In this document: positions 26,001 to 36,648 of the stretch, in pieces
Position numbering within the stretch: the first letter of the stretch is position 1
Layout of the letters: every line of letters begins with the position of its first letter
NCBI GenBank assembly: GCA_021234155.1
Contig: JAJEKV010000038.1
Coordinates: 6,194,926 to 6,258,925, forward strand
DNA from: Isoetes taiwanensis
Lineage: Eukaryota > Streptophyta > Lycopodiopsida > Isoetales > Isoetaceae
Reading direction: 5' to 3'
Length of the DNA stretch: 64,000 bases
The notes under the pieces: model-generated
Told to the model about the DNA's origin: nothing
The model's input: only the letters and a program-made list of their open reading frames with translations
The model's database searches: none
Translations under genes and position numbers: made by a program

Positions 26001-27120
26001 TATGGGCATTCCTGCATACGATGTCCCGGACGGAAGCATCAATAACAAGCTTTGTCTCGTCGCAACTGTTCACGAGCCTCCCTTGGAATTGCCTGAAGAA
26101 TATCTCGGAGAACTCCCGTGGTACTAGCTGACTTATCTGGAACCATGAAGGAAACTTTCTTATCTTGCTTCTGATACCTAGCTGACGAGGGAGGTCCAGG
26201 GCTAGGTGAGCGTCCCCGATATGGTGTATAGCTCCTATTCTGACCAAAGGTAGAAGGACGGGGTGGCTAGTACTTAGGAGTGTCCTCCTCCAAGCTAAGA
26301 GCCTTAGCTTCAGCTTCTGCCACTGTTTTGGGATCAATAGCTCGAACCATCTTTTTGAGAGTAGGGATAACTCCTCAATGTACCCCTCAACTGCCCGGCG
26401 CTCATTTATTCCAGGAACATACAATCGTAACCTCATGAACTCATCCCTGTATACCTGGACTGTCATGTTCTGGTAGAAAGTTTGAATCTGTTGGCAGTGA
26501 TGAGCTCTAGAGACATAGTGAGATTTGAAAGCTTTGACAAAAACCTTGTATCGGCACCTGTCTCGAGTCAATCCATGCGAGCGGGCATATCCCTTCCACC
26601 AAATGCGGGCTGACCCTGTGATGTTAGTGGTGGCAACCTTGTCGATATCCTTTTCTGTCATTCCATAGGACTTCCCGAACTTATGCATCTCATCTAACCA
26701 AGATTTGGCATCCACAGCCAACCTGGTCTTACCTGAGAACTGAGCCAACTTACGGTTCTTCTAAATGCTAGTAATGGCCGAGTCTACGGTTTTCTGGTAA
26801 TCCTTTTTTTATTTTGCATGGTCATCTGCTGACTCAGAGGATTCTGAGGCCTCGGACAATTCGGAACTGGCATCAGATGATGAACTACTCCGTGTACGCT
26901 TTGAACAGGTGGATATAGCCAGAGCAGGTACTAGTGCAGGTGGTGAAGGTTGCTGGTTCGCTATAGCAGGAATCTCGGGCTTATACTCCTGCGGTGCTGG
27001 TGGTGGGTTATTATGAAGTACATAAGCTTAGAATTCAATAAGCTGGCGCTTCATAAGTATGAGCTCTTGCTCTGGGGTGAGACGACCTGGTTGCATGAAT
27101 GTCGCCCATTTTTAAAGGGG
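23057..27120 (-). mobile_element. Decayed Ty3/gypsy retrotransposon 2
   Basis: Domains appear in the order gag, protease, RT, RNase H, integrase on the minus strand. Gag is at 25945-26748 (SARIWWKGYARSHG). A CCHC knuckle with an in-frame stop inside it lies at about 26.0-26.05 kb. The protease active-site region reads MYTGSMHNF, so the catalytic Asp is Tyr. RT is at 24664-25350 ([19 protein letters not shown]), RNase H at 24026-24661 and integrase at 23057-23910 (HHCC finger, then YHPQTDGQTER). Multiple stops and frame changes make it inactive. No LTR was recognised on either side, and the integrase stops abruptly at the primer-binding site of the neighbouring element. Confidence 0.9.
23062..23073 (-). 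other. Initiator-Met tRNA primer-binding site
   Basis: TGGTATCAGAAC matches the usual plant retrotransposon primer-binding sequence TGGTATCAGAGC at 11 of 12 positions. It is followed on the minus strand by a long non-coding leader and a gag-like start, as expected for gypsy element 1. The LTR that should precede it is absent. Confidence 0.6.
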
Positions 27121-27682
27121 ACGTGCACCGTCTAGAATATAGATAAGATAGAGATAAGCACAATATGTCCAACATTGATATAATAAAACCAGTTAGAAGA
27201 AAATGCTTGATATTAACGTAGAGCCTAATGTTACATTTAGCATAATATCCAAATAGATAGACAGAGCGTGAAATCTTAGTTACACAAGGTGTTTATACAT
27301 AATTATAATCAACCGGAGATGTAAATGGATTCAGTATCAAATGAAGGGTACTATCCCTCACTGACCACAGTAAGTTATCCTTATGCCAAGCCTGGAGGAT
27401 GAGATCTTGATACTCCATGATCGGGCTTATGATAAAAAAGGTTGAACAAATTGTTCATTGCCCGATAAAGTTCCCAAAGATGATGATCCACATCGAAGTG
27501 TGCTTCCTCATATGTGTTATCCCAATAGGACCCCAATGACTTAAAGATTAGACTAATCTATCTAGAGCTAGATTAATCTAAGACAAGATTAGTGACAGTT
27601 TAGTTGGAAGTTTATGCTGTTATAAATCAATGTTGGTCCTGACTAATTGACCGTAATTACAAATGGTATATTTTATAAAAAA

Positions 27683-28344
27683 GCAGTCTACCATTTTTTT
27701 TTTTTTTGAAGAACTGTGTCATCAATATATTAAAAGAATGGTAATGTTACAAAGCAAGTGAGGAGGAAGGAGAACTGCCCCAAAGAGACAGCGATACCAC
27801 GACACTCCACAACAAACTCACAGAAACACTGCAACTCTACTGCTGTACAAACCGACCATCACCATCTACAACACCCAAGAAGTCCCGCCAAATGGCAAAC
27901 TTCCGCTCTACTAATCCCGGGAACACCGGAAAGCTTTGAAATAGCTTGTACCTGAGTCGAGGAATCAGAGAGGCTGCCAAGGTTTTCTGTCGCAAGAGCG
28001 GCCAAGCACCATGATACACATGAAGCAGCAACTGCTGGATAGTTAATCTCACCTGAAACAGAGCCCTAACCCAATCCCAGGCAGCCTGCAAATGAGGGCA
28101 TAAAACCAGACAATGCTCCACAGTCTCTCGATGAAGGCCACAACAAGGGCAGAGAGGGCTCACACCCGGCCTAAACTGACTCACAAGGGCATTCACCCTG
28201 ATACAACGGTGCACCACCTGCCACAGAAGCACCCTAACCTTCGGTGGGGGAAGTGAGCTCCATGTCCATGTCCAAACCGAGCGCCATCGAGAACCCGGAA
28301 GCTGCAGAGACCACTTGCCTGAAGGGGGCAGTCTACCATTTTTT
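27683..28344 (-). mobile_element. 5'-truncated L1 LINE with target-site duplication
   Basis: The insert reads on the minus strand from 28327 to a poly(A) tail (T-run at 27694-27707). It encodes only the C-terminal reverse-transcriptase zinc-binding domain typical of plant L1 ORF2 (27837-28232), with LWQVVHRCIRVNAL, CPCCGLHRETVEHCLVLC and a stop. It is flanked by the direct repeat GCAGTCTACCATTTTTT at 27683-27699 and 28328-28344. The truncation and clean duplication fit target-primed reverse transcription. The low divergence of the duplication suggests a fairly recent insertion. Confidence 0.93.
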
Positions 28345-29149
28345 GTTGCTTTGGGGGCTATTATTTTGGATAAAGACCCTCTAATGCACCAGCACTGGCA
28401 TCTTGTGCACCATTGGAAAAGTGGAGACCATAATCTAATGTGCTAAAAACAGTAGTAGCAATCTAAAGTTGGAATTATCTAAAGTAAGACTGGAGACAAT
28501 GTTATGTTATGAATCAGAATGGTCTACGTCTAGCTAAATCATCGTTACAAGTGGTATAATGGTGTAGCTTGGCATATGTGTAGGTGACTTACTCGGTTAA
28601 TTTAATGGAACGTAAAACTTTGATTAAAAAATACCCTTAGATGATAAGGCTAGGGTTTACTTGAATGGGCACAGATCCAATAGCTGATTTTTTTTCGTTG
28701 CAAAAGAAAAAACTATTGGGATTCGTTATAATAAGAACGGCAGGCTGTTAAGTTTGATCCGATTACTCATGAATCCCGCCATGCCGTCTGGTTCTTAATC
28801 TGATCAGGGACAAAGCAAGAGGAATTTAAAAGGCAAAGTTCAAGTCAGGCCTCCAATGTGCATGCTGAGGCTTTCTCTTGCTAAACATTGCTTTAGGTTC
28901 TATCTCAAATCTCGGAAAAGCAAGATGGGCAGACCAAAAGGATTAAAGAACAGTGACCCGGAGCAAAATTGGGGTCCTGCTACAAAACCAATGATCCAAA
29001 AGGCAAGTAATGATGCCAAGCTCCTGGCAAAATGCTTAAAGAGTGGAGCAGAAGCTGATACAAGTGAAGAGCGAAAATTGCATAGCTGTGCATCCTAATG
29101 CTTGTGTCACTCCCAAAAATCATAAGGTATTTTACATGCTTGTTTATCC
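28345..29149. other. No gene recognised
   Basis: A plus-strand open frame at 28856-29098 contains MGRPKGLKNSDPEQNWGPAT, which looks like a small basic peptide but has no recognised family. The rest is AT-rich and unassigned. Confidence 0.35.
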
Positions 29150-29575
29150 GGTTGAGAACATCCAACTGGGCAGCAAGTGTAATCTTGGCATGAGATTATA
29201 CTAAAAGTTGTATTATGATCTTTATTCATGATTTTAAGTTTTAGTCAATTTTTTCTAGGAACGGGATAGCGACTGAAGGGTGGCCTATGACACCTGCCTT
29301 CTCACATAGATAAATTGGTTTTCTAACTCATTTTTTTTTTTGGACGGTGGCAGGTAAGAGGCGTTCTTCTTCAAATTTGATGGACAGGTTGAAGGTTTTT
29401 TGTTGAATAAAATAGTAAGTAACCAGGTGTAGTGACTTCCATACATGTTAATATTGTATGTCTTCTGGTTATAATTAAATGCCTTCAAGGTAAATACAAT
29501 CTCAGCTTTTGCTTTTGATACAAAAGAAAAGAAATGATCTATACAATATCTTATCGGAATATTTTCCACCATGTT
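29150..29575 (-). repeat. Dispersed repeat, left copy of an inverted pair
   Basis: This block recurs in inverted orientation at about 63575-64000 with few differences (for example GTATCAAAAGCAAAAGCTGA in both). Both copies encode the same 50-odd residues (ENIPIRYCIDHFFSFVSKAK) before diverging at a T-run. The other copy runs off the window, so the full element is not visible. Type unknown. Confidence 0.85.
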
Positions 29576-30150
29576 GTCGTAGCATTCTTGTTCCTAAGGT
29601 TGGGCCATGAAGATAGATAAACTCTTAGGCTGGTGCAGTAGCTAAAGATTTCATGTGTGATGTGTATCATTGAAATGACATAATATGCTTTTTCTTAAAA
29701 ATAAAAATTAGCCAACTTAAAAAATCTTATGGAAAGAATTTAAAACTTTAGCCACATGGAAGGAAAATTAGGAGTTTTATTTGGCCAAGTTTAGCCAACG
29801 GAAAATGAAGTACCTCTTGATTTTTAACAAATTTAGCCAAACATAATTTTACACTTACCTTGGTAAGAAAATCTTCAATATCATTGCGGCCAAATGTCAA
29901 TCCCAGCCATGTATTTTGAATATAATATAATAGAATATTTTATAGAATATTACATCAAGGGCTTGAAAAGGACACCCCCCTCCCCAAACAACAAAAAGAG
30001 TTGCCCTCTAGCATGGAAAACGACTTGACTCCTCAAACAGTTTGCCAAGAAATATTCAAGAGGTGGCATGAAGGTTGACACTAGATCCAAAGAAGCAACA
30101 ATTTCTATGTCCACTTCGATAGTGCTTGAATTGAGCGCATTAAAAGCGTT
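29576..30150. other. AT-rich, no gene recognised
   Basis: No supported coding frame on either strand. It contains several TTAGCCAA/TAGCCAAC motifs between 29630 and 29840 without a clear period. Confidence 0.35.
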
Positions 30151-30157
30151 TTGTGAT

Positions 30158-30275
30158 GTGGAATGGGAAAAGGGAGCCCATTCCTGACGTGACAAGGCCA
30201 GCTGGCCATGTCCTTCTTCTTCTGGCGATAGCCACCGCCCCGCGTCGGGGAATGGGCTCCCTTTTCCCATTCCAC
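30158..30275. repeat. Perfect 27-bp inverted repeat, 64-bp loop
   Basis: Arms 30158-30184 and 30249-30275 are exact reverse complements (first arm begins GTGGAATGGGAAAAGGGAGC). With one mismatch the stem extends inwards through TGACG/CGTCG. The loop contains the palindrome GGCCAGCTGGCC. A transcript from either strand would form a stable hairpin; a MIR-type precursor or a small foldback element are both possible. Confidence 0.85.
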
Positions 30276-30484
30276 GACGTTAGGGAAAGAACAAAGGGGA
30301 AGCGGAGTCTTGGGTTTGATTTTGGCAGCGAGATTTTGGCGCAGGTATGGCGCTTAAATAGACTAGATCCGGCCATGGCGCAGATGGTGCAGCTATGGCA
30401 AAATGGTGCAGCATGATTTCGAGGAGTTCTTGATTTTGATTCTTGGATAGCTGGCCGATTTCTAGAAATTTCTTCATTTTGTGT

Positions 30485-30974
30485 TCTTGAAGCCCTGAAT
30501 CCTCAGTATTCTTGGAGTTTCAGCGAGTATCCTTGTAATATTCTTGTTTTGGAAGTAGTAGGCCACTGAATCCTCAACATTCTTGGAGTTTCAGCAAGTA
30601 TTCTTGGAATTGGAGGTATTAGGCTGCTCAATCCTCAGTATTCTCGAGTTTTCCTGTAAGATTTTTCCCTAGTTTCTTTGTAGTAATTTCTTTCTAGTTT
30701 CTTAAATTTCCCTGTAGTTTCTTTCATAAATCTCATCATGAGTTCCGATTCCAAAATTGAGTTCTCAAGGGAGCAATAGGAAAGCCTTTCAAATTCGAAG
30801 AACAATGATAAAATTGCCAAGGATCAGATTCGTTCTGAAAACCAAGACAAACTAAGAAGCTAGTTACTTGGATATTCTAAGAGGGATGTCTTGACTATGC
30901 AGGAAACAAACAAACTAAGAAGCTAGTTACTTGGATATTCTAAGAGGGATGTCTTGACCATGCAGGAAACAAAC
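30485..30974. repeat. Short tandem duplications
   Basis: Three imperfect copies of a ~75-bp unit (TGAATCCTCAGTATTCTTGG, GAGTTTCAGCGAGTAT) lie at 30495-30660. A nearly exact 66-bp duplication (ACTAAGAAGCTAGTTACTTG, GGGATGTCTTGAC) lies at about 30847-30974. Confidence 0.8.
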
Positions 30975-31675
30975 TAACTTGTATTTTTTTCGAGAAGCTA
31001 GCAATATATTGCTTTTGGACCACTCTGAAACAGATACTCAAGATTACTGGCCTTCAGAAGAACACAACTTTTGATGTAATATTTTATGCCATGGTTGAAG
31101 CGAAATTTTTAGGGTAGCTCACCCATGTTTCAACGCCAAAAGAAATGAGATATATCCAGGCTATTTTGCATGTTAATTCCTGACTAGTTTTTTGAGACCA
31201 AGAGGATGGCTACTTGCCCATGGGGAATCCATTACACTTTACCATGTACATTTACTTTGAATTTGAAGCCAGACTAAGCTGGAGTTTATTCTTTTATTGC
31301 CAAGATGAATTTTCCTCTTTGTGTTTGAGGCCAATCTGGAATGAAGCATCACTTTGCCACTAGCCAAAGGCTTTCTTATACGTTCTTGCAAATTCATTTT
31401 CCATTCACAATAAAAAAATGGCCTATAAGAAGCTTGTAGAGAATTTGGTAAGCCTGTAGTTTCTTTCATAAATCTGATGTAGTTTTTAAATCTGACAGTA
31501 AATTCTAGTTTCTAAGTCTAGTTCCTACTTCTAAATCTTTGTAATCAATGTGCTTTAGTTCCTAAATCTCTTAAATCTACTATTTGTTTTCTTAAATCTG
31601 CTATTATTTCCCTTAATTCTGCTATGTTTGTTTTCTTAAATCTGCCATTTTTTGTTCTCTTGAAATTTTCAGAAT

Positions 31676-34600
31676 ATGCTTCAACAAGCTCGTGGAAACC
31701 GTGGTGGCCGGGGGGATCTTGCATGTCGTGGTAGAGGCCACGGTAGAAGTAGAGGTAAGTTTCTTTGATTTAGGTGCTTTTATTTAGGTTCTTTCGATTT
31801 AGGTGCTTTTATTTTTTTAGGTGCATCATTTCCATTGAGAGAAATTTCAAGTAATGTTATTAGCACTATCAGTACTATTGGAGAAATTGCGTCTATGCCT
31901 GCCTCTAGTTATGTTCTTAGCCAGCATGATGATTGTGAGAATGTTGGAGCTAGCAATAATATTGCAGAAAAATTTGTTGGTGGTGCTACTCCTAGTTTTT
32001 CCCTTAATGTTTCACAACTTGCAACTCCTGATAGGAACGAGGAGACAATAGTAGGTTTGCTTGCTAGAGAAGATCAGGTAGTAATAAATTCAGTTGCTAA
32101 GAAGGATGAGATAGTAGATTTGATGCCTTTGCCTGGTACTGGTCCACCTACTGGTGCAATAGTTAAAGCAGGCCCTGCAACAAGAAAAAAGCGTCCTCAT
32201 GCAAAAACAATTCTTAAATGTGGTCCTCTACTGGAAATCGATGATGAAATTCAAGAAACTTATTGCCAAAGGCGGTAACAATAATTCTGAAGAGAAGGAT
32301 GGATGGGCAAGACGCAGATTTGATGCTTGGAGGCATGCTAAAGGGTTTAGCATAGATATTCCAGTTGAAGCTCTAGATTTGAAACAATTTGCAGGCATCT
32401 TGAGACATTCATTCTGCAGGTTCAGCGACTTGATGGAACTCTATTTCCTTCAGAAACGTTATATTCTATTTTCTTTGTATCTTTTTTGTTATGTTTCTAT
32501 TTTTAGTGTTTTTATTCTTGTATTTATTCTAATTTGATGTGCAGGTTGCGTTCATTGTTTTTATGCTTCAACCGGATGATTCAAATGGAGAGAAATCGTA
32601 GGTCGGCTCAATCAAGTAATCCAGGGATGGCGTTTGACATCATGACCCATCCACTTTTTCTACAAGCTGTAATCAATCTAGAAGTAGCAATGCAGAGATC
32701 CAGTAAGGCTGGAAAGGTAACTCAGCGTAAGAAATCTAGGATTCTTAGTGCAACAGATGAGGCGAAGATTTTAGCTCATGGTGCACATCAGATTAATACG
32801 CCATATGGGTTGCAAAGGCGATTTGGCTATTATTGTATTGTATGACTAGGTTCCTCGTGCGAGGTGGAAAAGAGTTAGCGAAGTTACGGGATATCATGTT
32901 TTGGTTTGATGAAGATGTCTTTGGTAAGCATCTTGCGTTTTCCGAGACTATCAGTAAGAATCATTATGTTGATAAGAATCATTACAAAGCGGAGGATTTT
33001 AAGGCTACTGTAAAATGTAGGGAAGCCGATGTGCTTTCTACTTGGGAATGCCTATTGAACCATTTAGCGCTCTATGAGGTGGACGATGAGTTTGGTGGCA
33101 GGTATGTCTTTTCGCAACCAATTAATAGGCACATATCTCATGTGTGGTATAGTACAAATCATTCTTCATGACATATTTAATAAAATTTAAACTTATTCAA
33201 ATCTAATAGATATCCTTCAAGGATGCCATGATAAGATTATATGTATTTTTAAACTCTGTTGATTTTTATAAAATTTCCAGTTTAACTTCAAATAAAAAGT
33301 ATGATAGTTCAATGTTTAAAATTGTTTTCTACACTTTTAATTTAATCTATTTAAAATTAATTTTTTCATCTAAGATGAACTCTATATGATTAAAAAATAT
33401 ATTTTTTTTTATTGTTTAAAGAAAGTTTAGATGAAATGTATCAAATGATTACGTTTATATTTTAATTAAAAAATAATTGAATAGTTTAGTTTTAATTAAT
33501 TTTCAATATATATTTTTCAATATTTGTTATTAAAACATAAACTTTATATTGTAGTTAATATTAATCTAAACTTTTTTTTAAAGTATTTTTAAAGTACTAC
33601 GAGTTTGTAAATTGTGAAATTCTTATATGATTTTAAGTCACTCACTTATCAAACCAATATATTTTATTTACAAATTATTCTAATTGCCAAATTTTAAATT
33701 TGTTAAGAACTAGTTGAAAATTAAAATTTTATATTCTTGAAATGTCTATTCTAAATAGATTCACGTGAAAATTAGTTTCAAAAGCAATTGTTTATGTTTC
33801 TATAACAATTATACTTTAAATCTAAAGATAAAGTTATATAATTAGAACTTGTAAAAGTTATAAGTATCAAGAAAAATTAAACATGATATGTAATCTTAAA
33901 AGGATGCCCCAATCTATTATATCTGAATAAGTCCAAGTTTTGTTGAATATGTCATTCTGAAGTGACATGCGGAAATGGTTTAAGCAAATGGCTACAAATA
34001 CTGGATTAGGCGGTGATTATGACAATAAGTCTTGTCGGGCATCATCCATCACTTGGTTGCAGGCTGCATGTGTTCCAGAAGATGTTGGGATTGAAAATAA
34101 CAAGGCATAAGAGCATAGATGCATACAAAAGGTATGACCAAAGTGGGGATGTCAGAGTTGTTGCTGCCATGGCTGTTATAGCTTCTGGAGGTACATTGCG
34201 CTATGAAGATGCATTAATACAGGTACAAAATCCTGCCATTAATCCTATCAGCTGTGTGAGTAATGGTCCAAGCGTTGTTGGTGCTAAGAGCGCTGTTGAT
34301 AATGTTAAAATAGGTAAATTTTCATCGTTCATAATGTTGATAATGTTAAAATAGGTAAATTACTAATTTCATCGTTTTCCTTCAGTGCAAAATTCTGTCG
34401 CTAATCATAGCAGCTATGGAAGTGCTGGTCCAAGCGTTGTTGGTGCTACGAGCGATGTTGATAATATTAAAATAGGTAAATTTTCATCGTTGATAATGTT
34501 AAAATAGGTAAATTATTAATTTCATCGTTTTCCTTCAGTGCAAAATTCAGTCGCTAATCATAGCAGCTATGGAAGTGCTGGTCCAAGCATTGCCATTGAT

Positions 34601-34834
34601 AATGCTCTTCAAAACATAAGTCATAGTCCAACTGTTGGCGATGGTAATGGTCTTCCAAAAACAGGTAGTCTTTTATCTTCTTGTGATTAGCAATTACTTT
34701 GTTTACTTGCAAAAATTAACAGGTACCATTTTATATTCTTGCAATTAGCTTATCGTGACAATAAGTTGATAAATGAAATAATCTGGCCCAATGATGATGT
34801 TTTAGAGAAGATTTGTGTAGAGGCAAAAAAATGA
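31676..34834 (+). CDS. Crypton/DUF3504-like tyrosine recombinase gene, with frame breaks
   Basis: Exon 1 (31676-31754) encodes an RGG-rich start and is spliced in phase to an exon from 31821. The core then follows the DUF3504 family order: RRFDAWRHAKGF, DGTLFPSETLY, NPGMAFDIMTHPLF, GLQRRFGYY, RFLVRGGKELAKLRD, SETISKNHY and HVWYS. After an AT-rich block come KWFKQMATNTGLGGDYDNKS, CRASS and TRHKSIDAYKRYD. This matches the R...HxxR...H...Y plan of tyrosine recombinases, with Lys in place of the first His. The tail has in-phase exons at ..34313, 34386-34475, 34539-34664 and 34749-34834 (stop TGA). At least four one-base frame changes occur (near 32250, 32420, 32845 and 34105), some next to homopolymers. 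Animal DUF3504 proteins (ZMYM, KIAA1958) derive from Cryptons. It may be a mobile element or a domesticated gene. Confidence 0.68.
33175..33958. other. Very AT-rich block splitting the recombinase domain
   Basis: About 780 bp of strongly AT-rich sequence, dense in stops on both strands, lies between the VWYS motif and the KWFKQMA motif. It could be an intron (donor near GTATAG at about 33146, weak acceptor near 33962) or an insertion. Similar words CATTCTTCATGACAT and CATTCTGAAGTGACAT lie at its two edges. Confidence 0.5.
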
Positions 34835-36645
34835 AGCAGAACTGTCTACAACAATTGTTCTTTTACTTTCAATTTCCACTGATATGGTATTATTTGATTT
34901 CAGTATTTGCATTCGTTTCATCAAAATGATCTGTTCTATCTAATTTATATTTTATCTTGCATGTACAGGTACATGTAAAAGATCCTGGAATACAAATGAG
35001 CAAATTTTCTTACTGTGTAACAGCATTAATAGTGTACAAATGATGGAATGTGTAACTGTCACAAGTGATGTAATAACTGTTATAAATAGATGCAGGTATG
35101 AGACAACAACAGATTGTGTAACTCATCTGTAACTGTGAAATTCGTCTGTAACTCATTTGTAACTCTGAAACTCATTTGTCTGTAAATTTGTAAATTCATC
35201 TGTAACTCATTTGTAACTGGTTACAGCAGGTCACCTAAGAATGGCAAAGCCATTTGTCATTCTTGGATAGAATGTTGCCACATAACAGCCATTCATTGGA
35301 CAATAAGCAAGAATATTAACAAACTTTCCTTGACGTATATGCACCAATATTTTAGTGGTTGTGAAGGAACGCACCAATATTTTAGTGATTGTGAAGAAAT
35401 ACACTAGGGGTTGCGGGGTTTATCAAATAGTAACAAATGTATTTGGAAAAAACATAACAATGAAACCAACAGGAAGGGAGGTTTGTATAGGGCACACGCC
35501 TATAAATAATCATATGGTTTTTTTTCCCATTAAGCAACAGTAAATGAAGTTTAAAATCAGATTATGAGCCTGAGTTTCAAATTTCTCTAATCTGATAAAT
35601 GGGAAGACAGGGTTCCTGCAATATTAGTTCGAATTTCTTTGGTTACTATAGGAATTGAGGGAGGGACCTGGATTTTCCACTTAATAGTCTAGAAGCTCAT
35701 TTGTTTGCCACGCAATGAATTTGAAAGCCACTGCCACACTGTAAGGCATTTTGGCCCATTTTTATTTTAAAATTGTTATCAGTTTTATGAGCAACGAGCA
35801 GGAGTTGTTCTACAGACTCCTGATAAAAATACTTTAAATATCTGTGGATTCTACCCTAAAACGCCTCCACATACATATCATGTTCCTCGATACCTATGAG
35901 CTGAAAGCTCATATGAGTTGCTTTGTTGATGGGACATAGAAATTCATCTCTACAGTCTAAACGTGTCTGGGACACACCATATTATGGGTAAAGATGGCAG
36001 GATTCTAAACGTGACTGGGAAGTCAGAGAATTACATTGCCAGAAATTAGATGCATATTAATAGATCACCTAAAAAAGAAATGCTCAAACCTGCACTGCCA
36101 AGGTGGAACTCGCATAAGAACACACTCTTTCTTGCAAATCGGTGCAACAAGGAGGCTGACCAAGCACACAGAGTGCCAAAGATGTTAGGGACTGCTTAAT
36201 GACATCTAATAAAAAAATGCACATTTGATAAACACATATTGGAGACAACACCGCAATGCATTGGTACTCCCATAGAACTGAACAACTTTGAAAATAATGG
36301 ACACAAATTTGTTCAGCTTTTCCTTCCCCTGTTTGTTCATGTTTTTCCTTCCCATGTCTGTTCATGTAAGGCGGCCGTAAGTGCTAGCCAAGAAACAAAC
36401 AACAAATAATTTTATTCTTACTTCTGAATTGAAAGCTTTCCTGTTCCATGAAACATCCAAAAGATGCTTGTACCATCATTACATTGAAGACTTTTCACTG
36501 AAAAGCACAGAAGCTTACTATCTGTTTAAATTGATCAAACAACATATGGGGGATCTAAAGCAAAATAACTTACTTGAGTTCTTGCCGTCTCCAAAATTCC
36601 AGTACATGATACTGATACAATTGATGCAGACATAAAATAAACGAA
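34835..36645. other. Intergenic, no gene recognised
   Basis: It contains a run of TGTAACTCAT/CTGTAACT words at 35110-35220. The remainder is AT-rich sequence, including the likely 3' UTR of the minus-strand RBM39-like gene next to 36645. No coding frame is supported. Confidence 0.45.
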
Positions 36646-36648
36646 ACA

